A stretch of DNA of 64,000 nucleotides from Krasilnikovia cinnamomea (GCF_004217545.1 NZ_SHKY01000001.1:2046001-2110000); one strand, 5' to 3'. Shown: positions 22,929 to 31,574, numbered from the stretch's first letter. Notes: a model not told the origin generated them from the sequence alone. Numbers and translations are program-made.

Positions 22929-24044
22929 ATGACGCGGACACCTCTGCTGCGCCCGACCCTGCTGCCCGGCGTACCGCGGATCTGGCGCGGGTCGCACACG
23001 CTGCAGCTCGGGCTCGATCCCGGCCGGGCCATCCTGCTCGAACTGCCGGACCCGCGCACCGCCACGCTGCTCGACCTCCTCGACGGCACCCGCCCGGAAC
23101 GGGTGGTCCTCGCCCGTGCCGCGGCACTCGGCGTCCCGCCCGACGAGGCCCGAGCCCTGCTGGACGCGCTGCACACCGCCGGGTACGTACTGGCCGGGCG
23201 CCACCTGCTGCCCACGGCGCTCCCGCCCGACACCCGGGACAGGCTCAGCGGGGAGGCCGCCGCCCTGGCGCTGCGCCGTACCGGTCCGCCGCCACGGGGA
23301 CCGCTGCCCTCCGCCCCGACACCCGCGCGCACCCTGCGCCGCCGCGCGGCCGCGCAGGTGGTGGTCGCCGGGCGGGGTCGGCTCGGCGCACCGATCGCCG
23401 TGGCCCTCGCCGCCGCCGGGGTCGGCCACGTCGACCCGGATCTCCCGGGCCGGGTCAGCCGCGCCGACCTGCCCGGCGGCCCCCTGACCGGCGACGACGT
23501 GGGCACACCGCGGCGGACGGCCGTCGCGGCCGCCGTACAGCGCGCCGCACCCGAGGCGCGGACCGGCCCGGTCCGGCGGGGCCAGGCCACGCTCGTCGTC
23601 CAGCTCGGGCACGACCGACCCGCCGCACTGGTGGCCGCCGCCCACGCGGCCCGGCGCCAGGCGCACCTCGCCGTGACCGTCCAGGACGGCGTCGCGGTCG
23701 TGGGGCCGCTCGTGCCGCCCACGGGCGGGCCGTGCCTGAACTGTCTCGACCTGCACCGGCGTGAGCGCGACACCGGCTGGCCCGGCGCCGCGCCCGTCCC
23801 CGCCGCCGCCGAGCCCTGCGCGGTGACCACCCTGCTGGCCGCGGCCGCGTACGCGACGGCGGAGGCGCTCACCTACCTCGACGGCGGCCGCCCCGAGACC
23901 CTCGGCAGCGCCGTGGAGATCACCGCGCCCGGGCGGATCCGGCGGCGCACCTGGCCACCACATCCGGACTGCGGCTGCGCGCGCACCCGGGCCCCGCGCC
24001 GGGTCCCCGCCGACCAGAACCCGGCTCCGGCCGGCCCCGGATGA
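22929..24044 (+). CDS. E1/ThiF-like protein, possible adenylyltransferase
   Basis: This 371-residue protein recalls the actinobacterial ThiF/E1-related proteins found as singletons and near RiPP cyclodehydratases. Residues 1-125 form a winged-helix-like domain (LLDLLDGTRPERVVLARA). A Rossmann segment starts at QVVVAGRGRLGAPIAVALAAAG (split here at about residue 143) and a CLNC at about 269-272 pairs with CGC near 348-350, a zinc site typical of the E1 fold. A clear catalytic Arg/Asp set of active E1 enzymes is not obvious, so it may be a non-catalytic partner. ATG 22929 was chosen because the frame upstream runs across the DnaA boxes. Confidence 0.68.
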   Translation: MTRTPLLRPTLLPGVPRIWRGSHTLQLGLDPGRAILLELPDPRTATLLDLLDGTRPERVVLARAAALGVPPDEARALLDALHTAGYVLAGRHLLPTALPPDTRDRLSGEAAALALRRTGPPPRGPLPSAPTPARTLRRRAAAQVVVAGRGRLGAPIAVALAAAGVGHVDPDLPGRVSRADLPGGPLTGDDVGTPRRTAVAAAVQRAAPEARTGPVRRGQATLVVQLGHDRPAALVAAAHAARRQAHLAVTVQDGVAVVGPLVPPTGGPCLNCLDLHRRERDTGWPGAAPVPAAAEPCAVTTLLAAAAYATAEALTYLDGGRPETLGSAVEITAPGRIRRRTWPPHPDCGCARTRAPRRVPADQNPAPAGPG

Positions 24045-24120
24045 GGTGGGATAACCGGACTTGCGGCGCGGCGCGGGCCAAACGCATTCATCCCGGTCGG
24101 TGACCCTCGGCACGGTCGGT

Positions 24121-24126
24121 CACAAT
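24121..24126 (+). promoter_or_regulatory. -10 box of leaderless transcript
   Basis: CACAAT ends 6 nt before GTG 24133. Confidence 0.4.
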
Positions 24127-24132
24127 GATCTG

Positions 24133-25479
24133 GTGAGCGACATCCCGCGTCGCGCGGCGTCCCGGACCGCGAAGCTTGCCGCGCTGCCCCTCGGCTTCGC
24201 CGGACGAACGGCGCTCGGGTTCGGTAAGCGGGCCGTCGGCATGGCGTCCGAGGTCATCTCCGCCGACATCCAGCAGCGCACCGCCGAACAGCTGTTCAGC
24301 GTCCTCGGCCAGCTCAAGGGCGGGGCGATGAAGTTCGGCCAGGCGCTGTCGGTGTTCGAGGCGGCCCTGCCCGAGGAGATGGCCGGGCCGTACCGGCAGG
24401 CGTTGACCAAGCTGCAGGAGGCGGCGCCGCCGATGCCGGTCGCCACGGTGCACAAGGCGCTGGCCGAGCAACTGGGCGCCGACTGGCGGGACCACTTCGC
24501 GGAGTTCGACGACAGCCCGGCCGCCGCGGCCAGCATCGGGCAGGTGCACCGGGCGGTGTGGAAACTGCCGCCGGCCCGCCGCAACGCGAAGCCCAAGACG
24601 CTGCCGGTCGCGGTCAAGGTGCAGTACCCGGGGGCCGGTGAGGCTCTGCTGGCGGACCTCAAGCAGCTGTCCCGGCTGGCCGGGATGTTCAAGCTCATCC
24701 ACCCGGGGATGGACATCAAGCCGCTGCTGGCCGAGCTGCGCGAGCGGGTCACCGAGGAACTCGACTACGCCATGGAGGCCGAGGCGCAGCGGGCCTTCGC
24801 CGCCGCGTACGCCGACGACCCCGAGATCTTCGTGCCGCAGGTGGTCACCGCCGCCCCGCGCGTGCTGGTCACCGAATGGGTCGAGGGCACGCCGCTGGCA
24901 CGGGTGATCAGCGACGGTGACGAGGCGCAACGCGACGAGGCTGGGCGGCTCATGGCCGTGCTGCACTTCTCCGCGCCCGCCCGGGCGGGGCTGCTGCACG
25001 CCGACCCGCACCCCGGAAACTTCCGCATCCTGGCGGACGGGCGGCTCGGCGTCATCGACTTCGGCGCGGTCGCCCGGCTGCCCGGCGGCCACCCGGAGCC
25101 GATCGGCCGACTCGTCCGGCTCGCCCTGGACGGCGACGCCGAGGCGGTCGCCGACGGGCTGCGCGACGAGGGCTTCATCAAGCCCGACGACGAGCTCGAC
25201 GCGGTGGCCGTCCTGAACTTCCTGCGGCCGATGATCGAGCCACTGGCCGGTGAGACGTTCCGGTTCACCCGATCGTGGCTGCGCTCCGAGGCCGGGCGGT
25301 TGTCCAGCCCGCGCTCCCCCGCGTACCAGCTCAGCCGGAAGCTGAATCTGCCGCCGTCGTACCTGCTGATCCACCGGGTCACCCTCGGCTCGATCGGGGT
25401 GCTGTGCCAGCTGGAGGCGCAGGCGCCGTACCGGTCGATCGTGGAGAAGTGGCTGCCCGGCTTCGCCCCGGTGAGCTGA
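24133..25479 (+). CDS. ABC1/AarF (UbiB-like) atypical kinase
   Basis: This 448-residue protein has the UbiB signature set: KFGQ (about 67-70, the KxGQ helix), AAAS (about 131-134) in place of a Gly-rich loop, VAVKVQYP with the ATP-site Lys (about 162), HADPHPGNF and VIDFGAV as catalytic and metal-binding loops. These proteins act as ATPases supporting lipid/quinone metabolism at the membrane; the partner here is unknown. GTG 24133 follows a CACAAT at leaderless spacing. A strong terminator at 25500 ends the unit. Confidence 0.92.
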   Translation: MSDIPRRAASRTAKLAALPLGFAGRTALGFGKRAVGMASEVISADIQQRTAEQLFSVLGQLKGGAMKFGQALSVFEAALPEEMAGPYRQALTKLQEAAPPMPVATVHKALAEQLGADWRDHFAEFDDSPAAAASIGQVHRAVWKLPPARRNAKPKTLPVAVKVQYPGAGEALLADLKQLSRLAGMFKLIHPGMDIKPLLAELRERVTEELDYAMEAEAQRAFAAAYADDPEIFVPQVVTAAPRVLVTEWVEGTPLARVISDGDEAQRDEAGRLMAVLHFSAPARAGLLHADPHPGNFRILADGRLGVIDFGAVARLPGGHPEPIGRLVRLALDGDAEAVADGLRDEGFIKPDDELDAVAVLNFLRPMIEPLAGETFRFTRSWLRSEAGRLSSPRSPAYQLSRKLNLPPSYLLIHRVTLGSIGVLCQLEAQAPYRSIVEKWLPGFAPVS

Positions 25480-25499
25480 CGCCCGGCAGACATCGCGAA

Positions 25500-25530
25500 A
25501 GGGCCCGTCCGCGTGTCGCGGACGGGCCCT
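25500..25530. terminator. Strong bidirectional terminator
   Basis: A perfect 14-bp stem AGGGCCCGTCCGCG/CGCGGACGGGCCCT with a 3-nt loop, between the convergent ABC1 kinase gene and the small gene after whiB7. Confidence 0.85.
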
Positions 25531-25562
25531 CTCTCACATCGGAGCGTCAGGTGCCCGATCGG

Positions 25563-25706
25563 TCAGTAACGGATTCCGCCCAGCTCACCGGCGGCGCGGT
25601 AACGCGCCTCCGTGGCGATCTGACGGGCGGGACGGTGCGCCTCAGTGCGGTACGCCTGAGGCCGACGCATTCGGGCACGGGACAACGCTTCTTGGATGAG
25701 TCTCAT
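25563..25706 (-). CDS. Small basic protein downstream of whiB7
   Basis: This 47-residue Arg/Ala-rich helical protein (MRLIQEALSRARMRRPQAYR, then EARYRAAGELGGIRY) has no recognised family. GGAG lies eight nt before ATG 25706. The same frame also has an ATG right behind the whiB7 stop, giving a 69-residue version, but without a ribosome-binding site. It is likely co-transcribed with whiB7. Confidence 0.6.
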   Translation of the reverse strand: MRLIQEALSRARMRRPQAYRTEAHRPARQIATEARYRAAGELGGIRY

Positions 25707-25773
25707 CTTCGGTGCTCCATTCGGGTTCACGGTTACGGTGCTCGTCTCTCGGTAAGGGGTGGTGATGGTCATG

Positions 25774-26133
25774 TCAGGCCGCCAGTCGCACGGCGTTGCG
25801 CTCGAGGCCGCTAGCGGCAAGCCGCTCCTCGACCTCGACCTTGAGCTCGGCGTCGCGCGCGACGTCGACCTTCCGGGGCCGACCCCGCGGCCGCTTACGC
25901 GGCACCACGGCACCCCGCTCGAAGATCTCGCCGCCCCAGACACCCCAGGGCTCGTTCCGCTCGACCGCACCGGCGAGGCACTCGACGCGCAGCGGGCAGT
26001 CCCCGCAGAGCGACTTGGCCAGCTCCAGCTGGGCCGGGGAGTCCGAGAACCACAGGTCCGGGTCGAACTTCCGACAGGGCAGGTTTGCCTCCACGTCGAC
26101 GCTCACGTCGAGTGAGGCCAGCGCCAGACTCAT
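25774..26133 (-). CDS. whiB7: WhiB7 transcriptional regulator
   Basis: This 119-residue WhiB-family protein has four Cys for the [4Fe-4S] cluster (C20, C43, C46, C52) and WGVWGGE (63-69), the sigma-factor-contacting turn. It also has a C-terminal AT-hook RPRGRPRK (81-88), the feature that separates WhiB7 from other Wbl proteins. WhiB7 binds sigma-A and A/T-rich DNA just upstream of -35 boxes and switches on intrinsic antibiotic resistance genes. Its leader here is long and structured, with a translated upstream ORF and a terminator (separate entries), so expression is probably controlled by ribosome-mediated attenuation plus autoactivation. Confidence 0.92.
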   Translation of the reverse strand: MSLALASLDVSVDVEANLPCRKFDPDLWFSDSPAQLELAKSLCGDCPLRVECLAGAVERNEPWGVWGGEIFERGAVVPRKRPRGRPRKVDVARDAELKVEVEERLAASGLERNAVRLAA

Positions 26134-26204
26134 AAAGCCCGGTCACCTCTCTCTTTCTCGATCTTCTGGATCGGTACTGCTCGTGCACCGGCCGGTGGGC
26201 CGGC

Positions 26205-26246
26205 AAAAAATTAAGGCCGCGGATCCCGGTTACGGGTTCCGCGGCC
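26205..26246 (-). terminator. Attenuator terminator in the whiB7 leader
   Basis: On the minus strand GGCCGCGGA pairs with TCCGCGGCC, with an inner CCCG/CGGG extension, followed by TTAATTTTTTG. It is one of the few hairpins in the window with a true U-run, and it lies about 70 nt before whiB7. Confidence 0.85.
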
Positions 26247-26294
26247 TCGAGGTGAGCCGGTTGGTCTGGTTGATCAGACCGGCCTTCCTCGAGG
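26245..26294 (-). promoter_or_regulatory. Upstream hairpin competing with the whiB7 attenuator
   Basis: CCTCGAGG occurs at 26245-26252 and 26287-26294 and can pair with itself. Inside it are CCGG/CCGG and GGTCTG/CAGACC stems. Its last bases overlap the 5' arm of the terminator, so the two structures compete. The stop codon of the upstream ORF (26274-26276) lies inside it. Confidence 0.6.
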
Positions 26295-26555
26295 CGGGAC
26301 ACCGCTGGCGCCATCCGTCATGCGCTTCTTGGAGACGCCATTGCTGCCCACGAACCCAGTGGTCCCGTACTTCGCGTCGACGCCGCCCGCGAGCAGAGCC
26401 AGCTCGGCCTGGCTCTGGACCTGGTGCGCCTGCGACAACGGGGCCCGCTCGACCGCGAGCACCGCGACGCGCGCGGTGGACGGCAGCCAGGAAGCGGACG
26501 GAGCGCAGGCAGCAACGGGCAGCAGCGACGGTCGCTGAATCGTGTAGATCTCCAT
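26274..26555 (-). CDS. Upstream ORF in the whiB7 leader
   Basis: This 93-codon ORF (MEIYTIQRPSLLPVAAC... to RGRPV) starts at ATG 26555 behind a strong GGAGGAGG (26563-26570 on the minus strand) and stops inside the attenuator region. Translation would therefore place or remove a ribosome at the competing hairpin. The sequence has no recognised domain. By analogy with described whiB7 leaders, in which slow or stalled translation of an upstream ORF releases attenuation, this is the likely sensor; it is longer than the short leader peptides usually described. Confidence 0.65.
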   Translation of the reverse strand: MEIYTIQRPSLLPVAACAPSASWLPSTARVAVLAVERAPLSQAHQVQSQAELALLAGGVDAKYGTTGFVGSNGVSKKRMTDGASGVPPRGRPV

Positions 26556-26654
26556 CGGTGCCACCTCCTCCATTGCCTCGCGCTCGGTGCTGATGTCTTA
26601 CAGGAGCCCCGTTGAGCAGGGTTGATACCCGCGCTCGTCGAGGTGTGCCATGAG

Positions 26655-26690
26655 GCTATGCCTACCCCGGCGGGGAGGGCAAACGAATTA
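26655..26690 (-). promoter_or_regulatory. Predicted whiB7 promoter
   Basis: On the minus strand TAATTCG is followed by TTTGCC (-35, 26683-26678), a 17-bp gap and CATAGC (-10, 26660-26655). An A/T-rich block directly above -35 is the known WhiB7 binding arrangement, so autoactivation is plausible. It abuts the uvrD2 stop. Confidence 0.45.
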
Positions 26691-26695
26691 ACGGC

Positions 26696-28834
26696 CTAGT
26701 TCGCAAAGTTTTTTCCGGGCAGCTCATCGGGGGTGACGCCGGCCACAAGCGCGAACACCGCGTCGCCGTACTGGCCGAGCTTGCGGGGGCCGATCCCGCC
26801 GATCGCCAGCAGCTCCGCCGGACTGCTCGGCCGCCGCTCCGCCAGCGCCACCAGCGTGGCGTCCGTGAACACCACGTACGCAGGGACTTTCTGCTCGGCC
26901 GCCGCGGTGGCACGCCACAGCTTGAGGCGCTCGTACAGCTCCTCGTCCAGGTCCGAGGGGCAGGTGGCGCACCGGCCCAGCTTGCGGTCGGCACCGGCCA
27001 GCAGGGTCGAGCCGCAGATCCGGCAGGACACCACCCGGGGAGGACGCCGGTCGGGTTTGCGACTGCCCGGCGGCCGGGCGCGCTCGGGGCCGCCGGTGCC
27101 GTCGAGCTGGGGCAGGAAGCGGCAGGGTCGCCGGGCCCGGCCGCCCGGCGAGCGGGACTGCCCGTACGACAGCCAGAGCCACTGCCGGGCCCGGGTCACC
27201 CCGACATACAGCAGGCGGCGTTCCTCCTCCACCTGGTCGGGCGTCTTCGCGTACGTCGTCGGGAGGGTGCCCTCGGCCAGCCCCACGAGGAACACCGCGT
27301 CCCACTCCAGGCCCTTCGCCGAATGCAGGGAGGCCAGCGTGACGCCCTCGACCGTGGGGGCGTGCTGCTGGTCGGCGCGGCGGGCCAGCTCGTCGCAGAA
27401 CGCGGCCAGCGACACGTCGCGCTGCACGGCGGCCGCGTCGCCGACCGGCACCAGCTCCGGCGCGGCCGCGTACTCCTCGGCGAGGGTGACCAGCGCGGCC
27501 AGCGCCTCCCACTGCTCGCGCTGCGCCCCGCCCGCCGGGGGCCGATCGCGCACCCAGCCGGTCGCGGACAGCGCCTCCACCACGGCGTCCACCAGTGGGG
27601 TATCCCCGGGCGTGGAGCGCACCGCCGCGCGCAGCGCGACCATCGCCCCCCGCACCTCGGGCCGCTCGAAGAACCGCTCGGCACCCCGCACCACGTACGG
27701 GACCTCGGCCTCGGCCAGCGCCTCCTCGTACGCCTCCGACTGGGCGTTGGTCCGGAACAGCACCGCGATCTCGCTGGCCGGGGTGCCCGCGGCCAGGAGT
27801 TCCCGGCAGCGGCGGGCCACCGCGGCGGCCTCGGCGGGCTCGTCCGGAAAGATCTTGAGGGCGGGCTCGGGACCCGGCGGCCGCTGGCCCACCAGCTCCA
27901 GCCGCAGCCGCGCCTCGCTGCCCCGCGCCTGCCGGATGACCGCGTTGGCCAGCCCGACCACCTGCGGCGTGGAGCGGTAGTCGCGCACCAGACGGACCAC
28001 CACGGCGCCCCGGCGCTGCCGGGGGAAGTCGATCAGATACGACGCGGTGGCGCCGGTGAACGAGTAGATCGTCTGGCTGGCGTCGCCGACCACGGTCAGG
28101 TCGTCGCGACCGCCCAGCCACGCCTCCAGCAGCCGCTGCTGCAGCGGGTTGACATCCTGATACTCGTCGACGACGAAGTGCCGGTACTGGGCGCGGATCT
28201 GCTCGGCGACGTCCGGGTGCTCCTCGATGCCCCAGACCGCGGCGCGCAGCATGTCCTCGAAGTCGATCACACCCTGCCGGCGCTTGAGCGACTCGTACGC
28301 CGCGAAGACCTCCGCCACCTTGGCGGGCTCGTGCGGCGGCTCACGCTGCGCCTTGGCCGCGGCGACCGCGTACTCCCCTGGCTCGACCAGGGAGGACTTC
28401 GCCCATTCGATCTCCCCCGCGAGGTCGCGGGCGCCGCTGCGGTCGACCCGGACCCCGGCGCGGGCGGCGGCCAGGCCGACCAGCCGGGCCTTGCTCTCCA
28501 CCAGCTCCGGCATGCCCCGGCCCGCCAGCAGCCGGGCCGCGAAGTAGCGGACCTGGCGCAGCGCCGCCGCGTGGAACGTACGGGCCTGCACGCCCGCGGC
28601 GCCCAGCCCGGCGAGGCGGGCCCGCATCTCGGCCGCCGCCCGGGCGGTGAAGGTGACCGCCAGCACGTGCCGCGGGCTGATCTCGCCGGTGGCGGCGCGG
28701 TACGCGATCCGGTGCGTCACGGCGCGGGTCTTGCCGGTGCCCGCGCCGGCCAGGACACAGACCGGCCCGGCGGGCGCGGTCACCGCCGTACGCTGCTCCG
28801 GGTCGAGCCCGGCAAGTACGCGCTCCGCTGTCAC
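26696..28834 (-). CDS. uvrD2: ATP-dependent DNA helicase UvrD2
   Basis: This 712-residue superfamily 1A helicase carries Walker A GAGTGKT (30-36), motif II VVDEYQDVNP, motif III GDASQTIYSFTGA and motif VI VTRARQWLWLS. The C-terminal 120 residues hold a CRICG...CATC tetracysteine segment and then an HRDC domain (ELYERLKLWRATAAAEQ, split across helices; AIGGIGPRKLGQYG). The tetracysteine plus HRDC layout is characteristic of actinobacterial UvrD2, a 3'-5' helicase needed for genome maintenance. It starts at GTG 28834 with no evident ribosome-binding site. Confidence 0.93.
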   Translation of the reverse strand: MTAERVLAGLDPEQRTAVTAPAGPVCVLAGAGTGKTRAVTHRIAYRAATGEISPRHVLAVTFTARAAAEMRARLAGLGAAGVQARTFHAAALRQVRYFAARLLAGRGMPELVESKARLVGLAAARAGVRVDRSGARDLAGEIEWAKSSLVEPGEYAVAAAKAQREPPHEPAKVAEVFAAYESLKRRQGVIDFEDMLRAAVWGIEEHPDVAEQIRAQYRHFVVDEYQDVNPLQQRLLEAWLGGRDDLTVVGDASQTIYSFTGATASYLIDFPRQRRGAVVVRLVRDYRSTPQVVGLANAVIRQARGSEARLRLELVGQRPPGPEPALKIFPDEPAEAAAVARRCRELLAAGTPASEIAVLFRTNAQSEAYEEALAEAEVPYVVRGAERFFERPEVRGAMVALRAAVRSTPGDTPLVDAVVEALSATGWVRDRPPAGGAQREQWEALAALVTLAEEYAAAPELVPVGDAAAVQRDVSLAAFCDELARRADQQHAPTVEGVTLASLHSAKGLEWDAVFLVGLAEGTLPTTYAKTPDQVEEERRLLYVGVTRARQWLWLSYGQSRSPGGRARRPCRFLPQLDGTGGPERARPPGSRKPDRRPPRVVSCRICGSTLLAGADRKLGRCATCPSDLDEELYERLKLWRATAAAEQKVPAYVVFTDATLVALAERRPSSPAELLAIGGIGPRKLGQYGDAVFALVAGVTPDELPGKNFAN

Positions 28835-28916
28835 AACCGGGAATCATGGCACCCCCGTCCGACGTTTCCACCGATGGCGCTGTGCCATGTGATCCTCTGC
28901 GAAGGGACGACCTCCG

Positions 28917-29180
28917 ATGTTGACCATGTACTCGACGCCGTGGTGCGGCTACTGCCACCGCCTGAAGTCGCAGCTCGACCGGGAGGGCATCGCCTATGAC
29001 GTGGTCGACATCGAGCAGGACCCGGCGGCCGCGGACTACGTGATGAGCGTCAACGGCGGCAACCAGACCGTGCCGACCGTACGCATCGTGCCCGCCGACG
29101 GCGGCGCCGAGGTCGTCATGACCAACCCGACCATCGTCCAGGTCAAGAGCGCGCTGGCCGGCTCAGGCGTAGCGGGCTGA
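28917..29180 (+). CDS. mrx1: Mycoredoxin (glutaredoxin-like)
   Basis: This 87-residue thioredoxin-fold protein starts MLTMYSTPWCGYC with the CGYC redox pair (C10, C13). The conserved cis-proline segment TVPTV and the C-terminal helix follow. In actinobacteria, which use mycothiol instead of glutathione, such proteins reduce protein-mycothiol mixed disulphides. It is divergent from uvrD2 with an 82-bp gap and is followed by a terminator shared with nudC. Confidence 0.93.
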   Translation: MLTMYSTPWCGYCHRLKSQLDREGIAYDVVDIEQDPAAADYVMSVNGGNQTVPTVRIVPADGGAEVVMTNPTIVQVKSALAGSGVAG

Positions 29181-29207
29181 CCCGAGCACCATCCGATCGA
29201 GGACCCG

Positions 29208-29232
29208 AGACCCCGGCCTTGCGCCGGGGTCT
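29208..29232. terminator. Terminator between mycoredoxin and nudC
   Basis: A perfect 9-bp stem AGACCCCGG/CCGGGGTCT with a 7-nt loop and a following TTCGCTCTT. Confidence 0.8.
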
Positions 29233-29268
29233 TCGCTCTTCCGGCGTTCGGGCCGGGCCGCCCTCCGC

Positions 29269-30258
29269 TCAGTCGCCGGGCCCGGCCAGCCAGCGCTCGA
29301 CCAGGAAGAACGCGATCGAGGAACGCATCGGCAGGCCCATGCGCACCCCGGTGTCCGGGTCCGCGTACTCGCCCGCGATCATCGCCGTCACCTCGGCGCG
29401 GGTGAACCAGCGCGCCTCGTCGATCTCCGTGGGATCCAGCACGAACTGCTGGGCGCGGTCGGCGACGGCGGTGAAGCCCAGCATCAGCGATCCCGGGTAC
29501 GGCCACGACTGGCTGCCCTCGTAGTGCAGGCTGCTGAGCCGTACCCCGACCTCCTCGGCGACCTCGCGCACGACGGCCGCCTCGGCCGACTCGCCCGGCT
29601 CGACGAAGCCCGCCAGGCAGGAGAACCGGCGCACCTCGCCGACCTGCGGCCAGGCCGCGTTGTGCCCGAGCAGGCACCGGCCCTCGGGGCCGGGCACGCC
29701 GTCGTGCACCAGCACGATCATCGCCGGGTCGGTACGCGGCCACATCTGGCCACCGGCATCGTCCACCCTCGACCAGCCGCCCTCGATCGTCCGGGTCGGC
29801 TGCCCGGAGCGCGGCGAGTAGAGATGGGTGGCATGCCAGTTGCCCAGCGCGGCGGCCGCCGTGAACACCCCGGCGTCGCGGGCGCCGAGCAGGTGCCCGA
29901 TGTCGCGCAGGGTCGCGGGACGCGTGCCGGGCAGCTCGGGCAACGCCGCGTCGATCATGAACACCGGGGTGCCGTCCGGGTCGACGCCGAGAAACATCCG
30001 CTCGCCGTCCGGCGCGTGCGCGGGGTCGAGCAGCACCAGCTCGGCGCCGCCGCCCGCCTCCCGCACCGGGGCGCGGCCGCCGTTGGCGATGTCGATCACG
30101 AGCACCCTGCCCCGCTGCCACGCCTCGGCCAGCCAGTCGGCGTCCTGGCGCCGGTGCGCGGCCCGGTCCAGCAACGTACGGGCCAGCGGCGGCCCCTCCG
30201 CGCCGGGCTGCTCGCCGACGTCGGGCTGCGCGCCGTCGGTGGAGGTGCTGCCGCTCAT
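29269..30258 (-). CDS. nudC: NADH pyrophosphatase NudC
   Basis: This 329-residue protein hydrolyses NAD(H) to NMN and AMP, and may remove NAD caps from RNA. The Nudix box runs from about 217 (GFVEPGESAE) to 239 (REVAEEVGV), and the NudC-specific SQSWPYP lies at 249-255. In NudC proteins a four-Cys zinc ribbon precedes the catalytic domain. Here the corresponding segment (about 145-175, THLYSPRSGQPTR then AGGQMWPRTDP) has no Cys at all, so the zinc site has been lost. Its ATG overlaps the stop of the M16-like gene (ATGA), making it the last gene of a three-gene operon. Confidence 0.9.
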   Translation of the reverse strand: MSGSTSTDGAQPDVGEQPGAEGPPLARTLLDRAAHRRQDADWLAEAWQRGRVLVIDIANGGRAPVREAGGGAELVLLDPAHAPDGERMFLGVDPDGTPVFMIDAALPELPGTRPATLRDIGHLLGARDAGVFTAAAALGNWHATHLYSPRSGQPTRTIEGGWSRVDDAGGQMWPRTDPAMIVLVHDGVPGPEGRCLLGHNAAWPQVGEVRRFSCLAGFVEPGESAEAAVVREVAEEVGVRLSSLHYEGSQSWPYPGSLMLGFTAVADRAQQFVLDPTEIDEARWFTRAEVTAMIAGEYADPDTGVRMGLPMRSSIAFFLVERWLAGPGD

Positions 30259-31574
30259 GCGTCGCTGCGTTCCACCGGGGTCAGCGCGGCCAGCGGCGCC
30301 GCCACCTTGTCCGCGTCGCCCAGCACCACCGTCACGGCCAGCGACGGGGCCAGGTAGCGGGAGGCCACCTCGGCCACCTGCTCGCGGGTCGCCGCGGCCA
30401 GCGCCGCCGAGTGTTCACGCAGGTAGTCCAGGCGCAGGCCGAAACTCGCGTACATGCTGGCCAGGCCCGCAAGTCCGGCCTGGGTGGACATGCCGAGGCG
30501 CAGCGTGCCCAGGGCGTACCGGCGGGCCTGCTCCAGCTCCTCCTCGCCCGGCGGGAGGCTGGCGATGCGGCCCAGCTCGTACAGGGTCTCCAGCAGGGCG
30601 GGGCCGGTCACCTCGGTGGCCACCTCGGCCGCCACGATCAGCGCGGAACCGGCGACGAAGTGCTCGATCGAGGTGTGCGGCCCGTACGTGTAGCCCTTGT
30701 CCTCGCGGATGTTCTCCACCCACCGCGAGGAGAAGTAGCCGCCGAAGACCAGGTTGGCCAGCTGCAGCGGCGCGCTGTCCGGGTGGGTACGCGGCACCGC
30801 GGGCAGCGCCATCCGCAGCGAGGACTGCACCGAGCCCGGCCGGTCCGCCAGCAACAGCGGGCCCGGTTCGAGCGGCGGGACCGCCGCGATCGTGCCGTCG
30901 CGGCCGGGGCCGATCCAGCCGCCCAGCGCCTTCTCGGCGGCGTCGATCGCCTTCTCCGGATTGAGGTCGCCGACCAGCACCAGCGTGGCGCCGTCCGGGC
31001 GCACCCGGTCGGCGTGCAGGGCGCGCAGCTGCGCCGGGCGCACCCCGCGCACCTGCTCCGGCTCGGGCGTCTGCACCGCGTACGGGTGGCGGCCGTACAT
31101 GCGCTTGAGCAGCGCCGTGCGGGCCAGGTGGGCGGGCTGGCTCTGGGCCACCTGGATGTGGTCGACCAGCCGTTCCCGCTCGGTCGCCACCTCCTCCGCC
31201 GGGTACGCCGGGTCGGTCAGCACTCCCGCCAGGATCTCCAGGGTGCGCTCCAGGCCCCCGGCCAGCGCGTTGCCGGTGACCAGCAGGCGGTCCGGATCCA
31301 GCCCTGCCGCCAGTCCACCACCGACGGCCTGCAGCTCGGCGGCGATCTCGACGCTGGACATCGTGCCCGTGCCGGTGAACAGCGCCTGCGACAGCAGGGT
31401 CGCCCGGGCCAGCGGCGCCCGCCCGAACGGCACCCGCAGGCGCACCTCCACCAGCGGCACCGCGGCACGCCGGATGGCGATCACCGTGAGCCCGTTGTCC
31501 AGCGTCCGCTCGGCCTGCCGGGGCAGCTTGAGCTGGGCGTCCGGCATCAGGTCGGGCAACGTCTTCGCGCTCAC
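30255..31574 (-). CDS. M16-family peptidase-like protein, inactive subunit
   Basis: This 439-residue protein has the two-lobed M16 fold: LDNGLTVIAIRRAAVPLVEV near the start and the paired C-terminal domain with GYFSSRWVENIREDKGYTYG, the conserved substrate-pocket Arg/Tyr region. The zinc motif HxxEH is absent (RATLLSQALFTGTG stands in its place), so it is expected to be the non-catalytic half of a heterodimer, as in the alpha-subunit of mitochondrial processing peptidase. It overlaps both neighbours by 4 nt. Confidence 0.9.
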   Translation of the reverse strand: MSAKTLPDLMPDAQLKLPRQAERTLDNGLTVIAIRRAAVPLVEVRLRVPFGRAPLARATLLSQALFTGTGTMSSVEIAAELQAVGGGLAAGLDPDRLLVTGNALAGGLERTLEILAGVLTDPAYPAEEVATERERLVDHIQVAQSQPAHLARTALLKRMYGRHPYAVQTPEPEQVRGVRPAQLRALHADRVRPDGATLVLVGDLNPEKAIDAAEKALGGWIGPGRDGTIAAVPPLEPGPLLLADRPGSVQSSLRMALPAVPRTHPDSAPLQLANLVFGGYFSSRWVENIREDKGYTYGPHTSIEHFVAGSALIVAAEVATEVTGPALLETLYELGRIASLPPGEEELEQARRYALGTLRLGMSTQAGLAGLASMYASFGLRLDYLREHSAALAAATREQVAEVASRYLAPSLAVTVVLGDADKVAAPLAALTPVERSDA

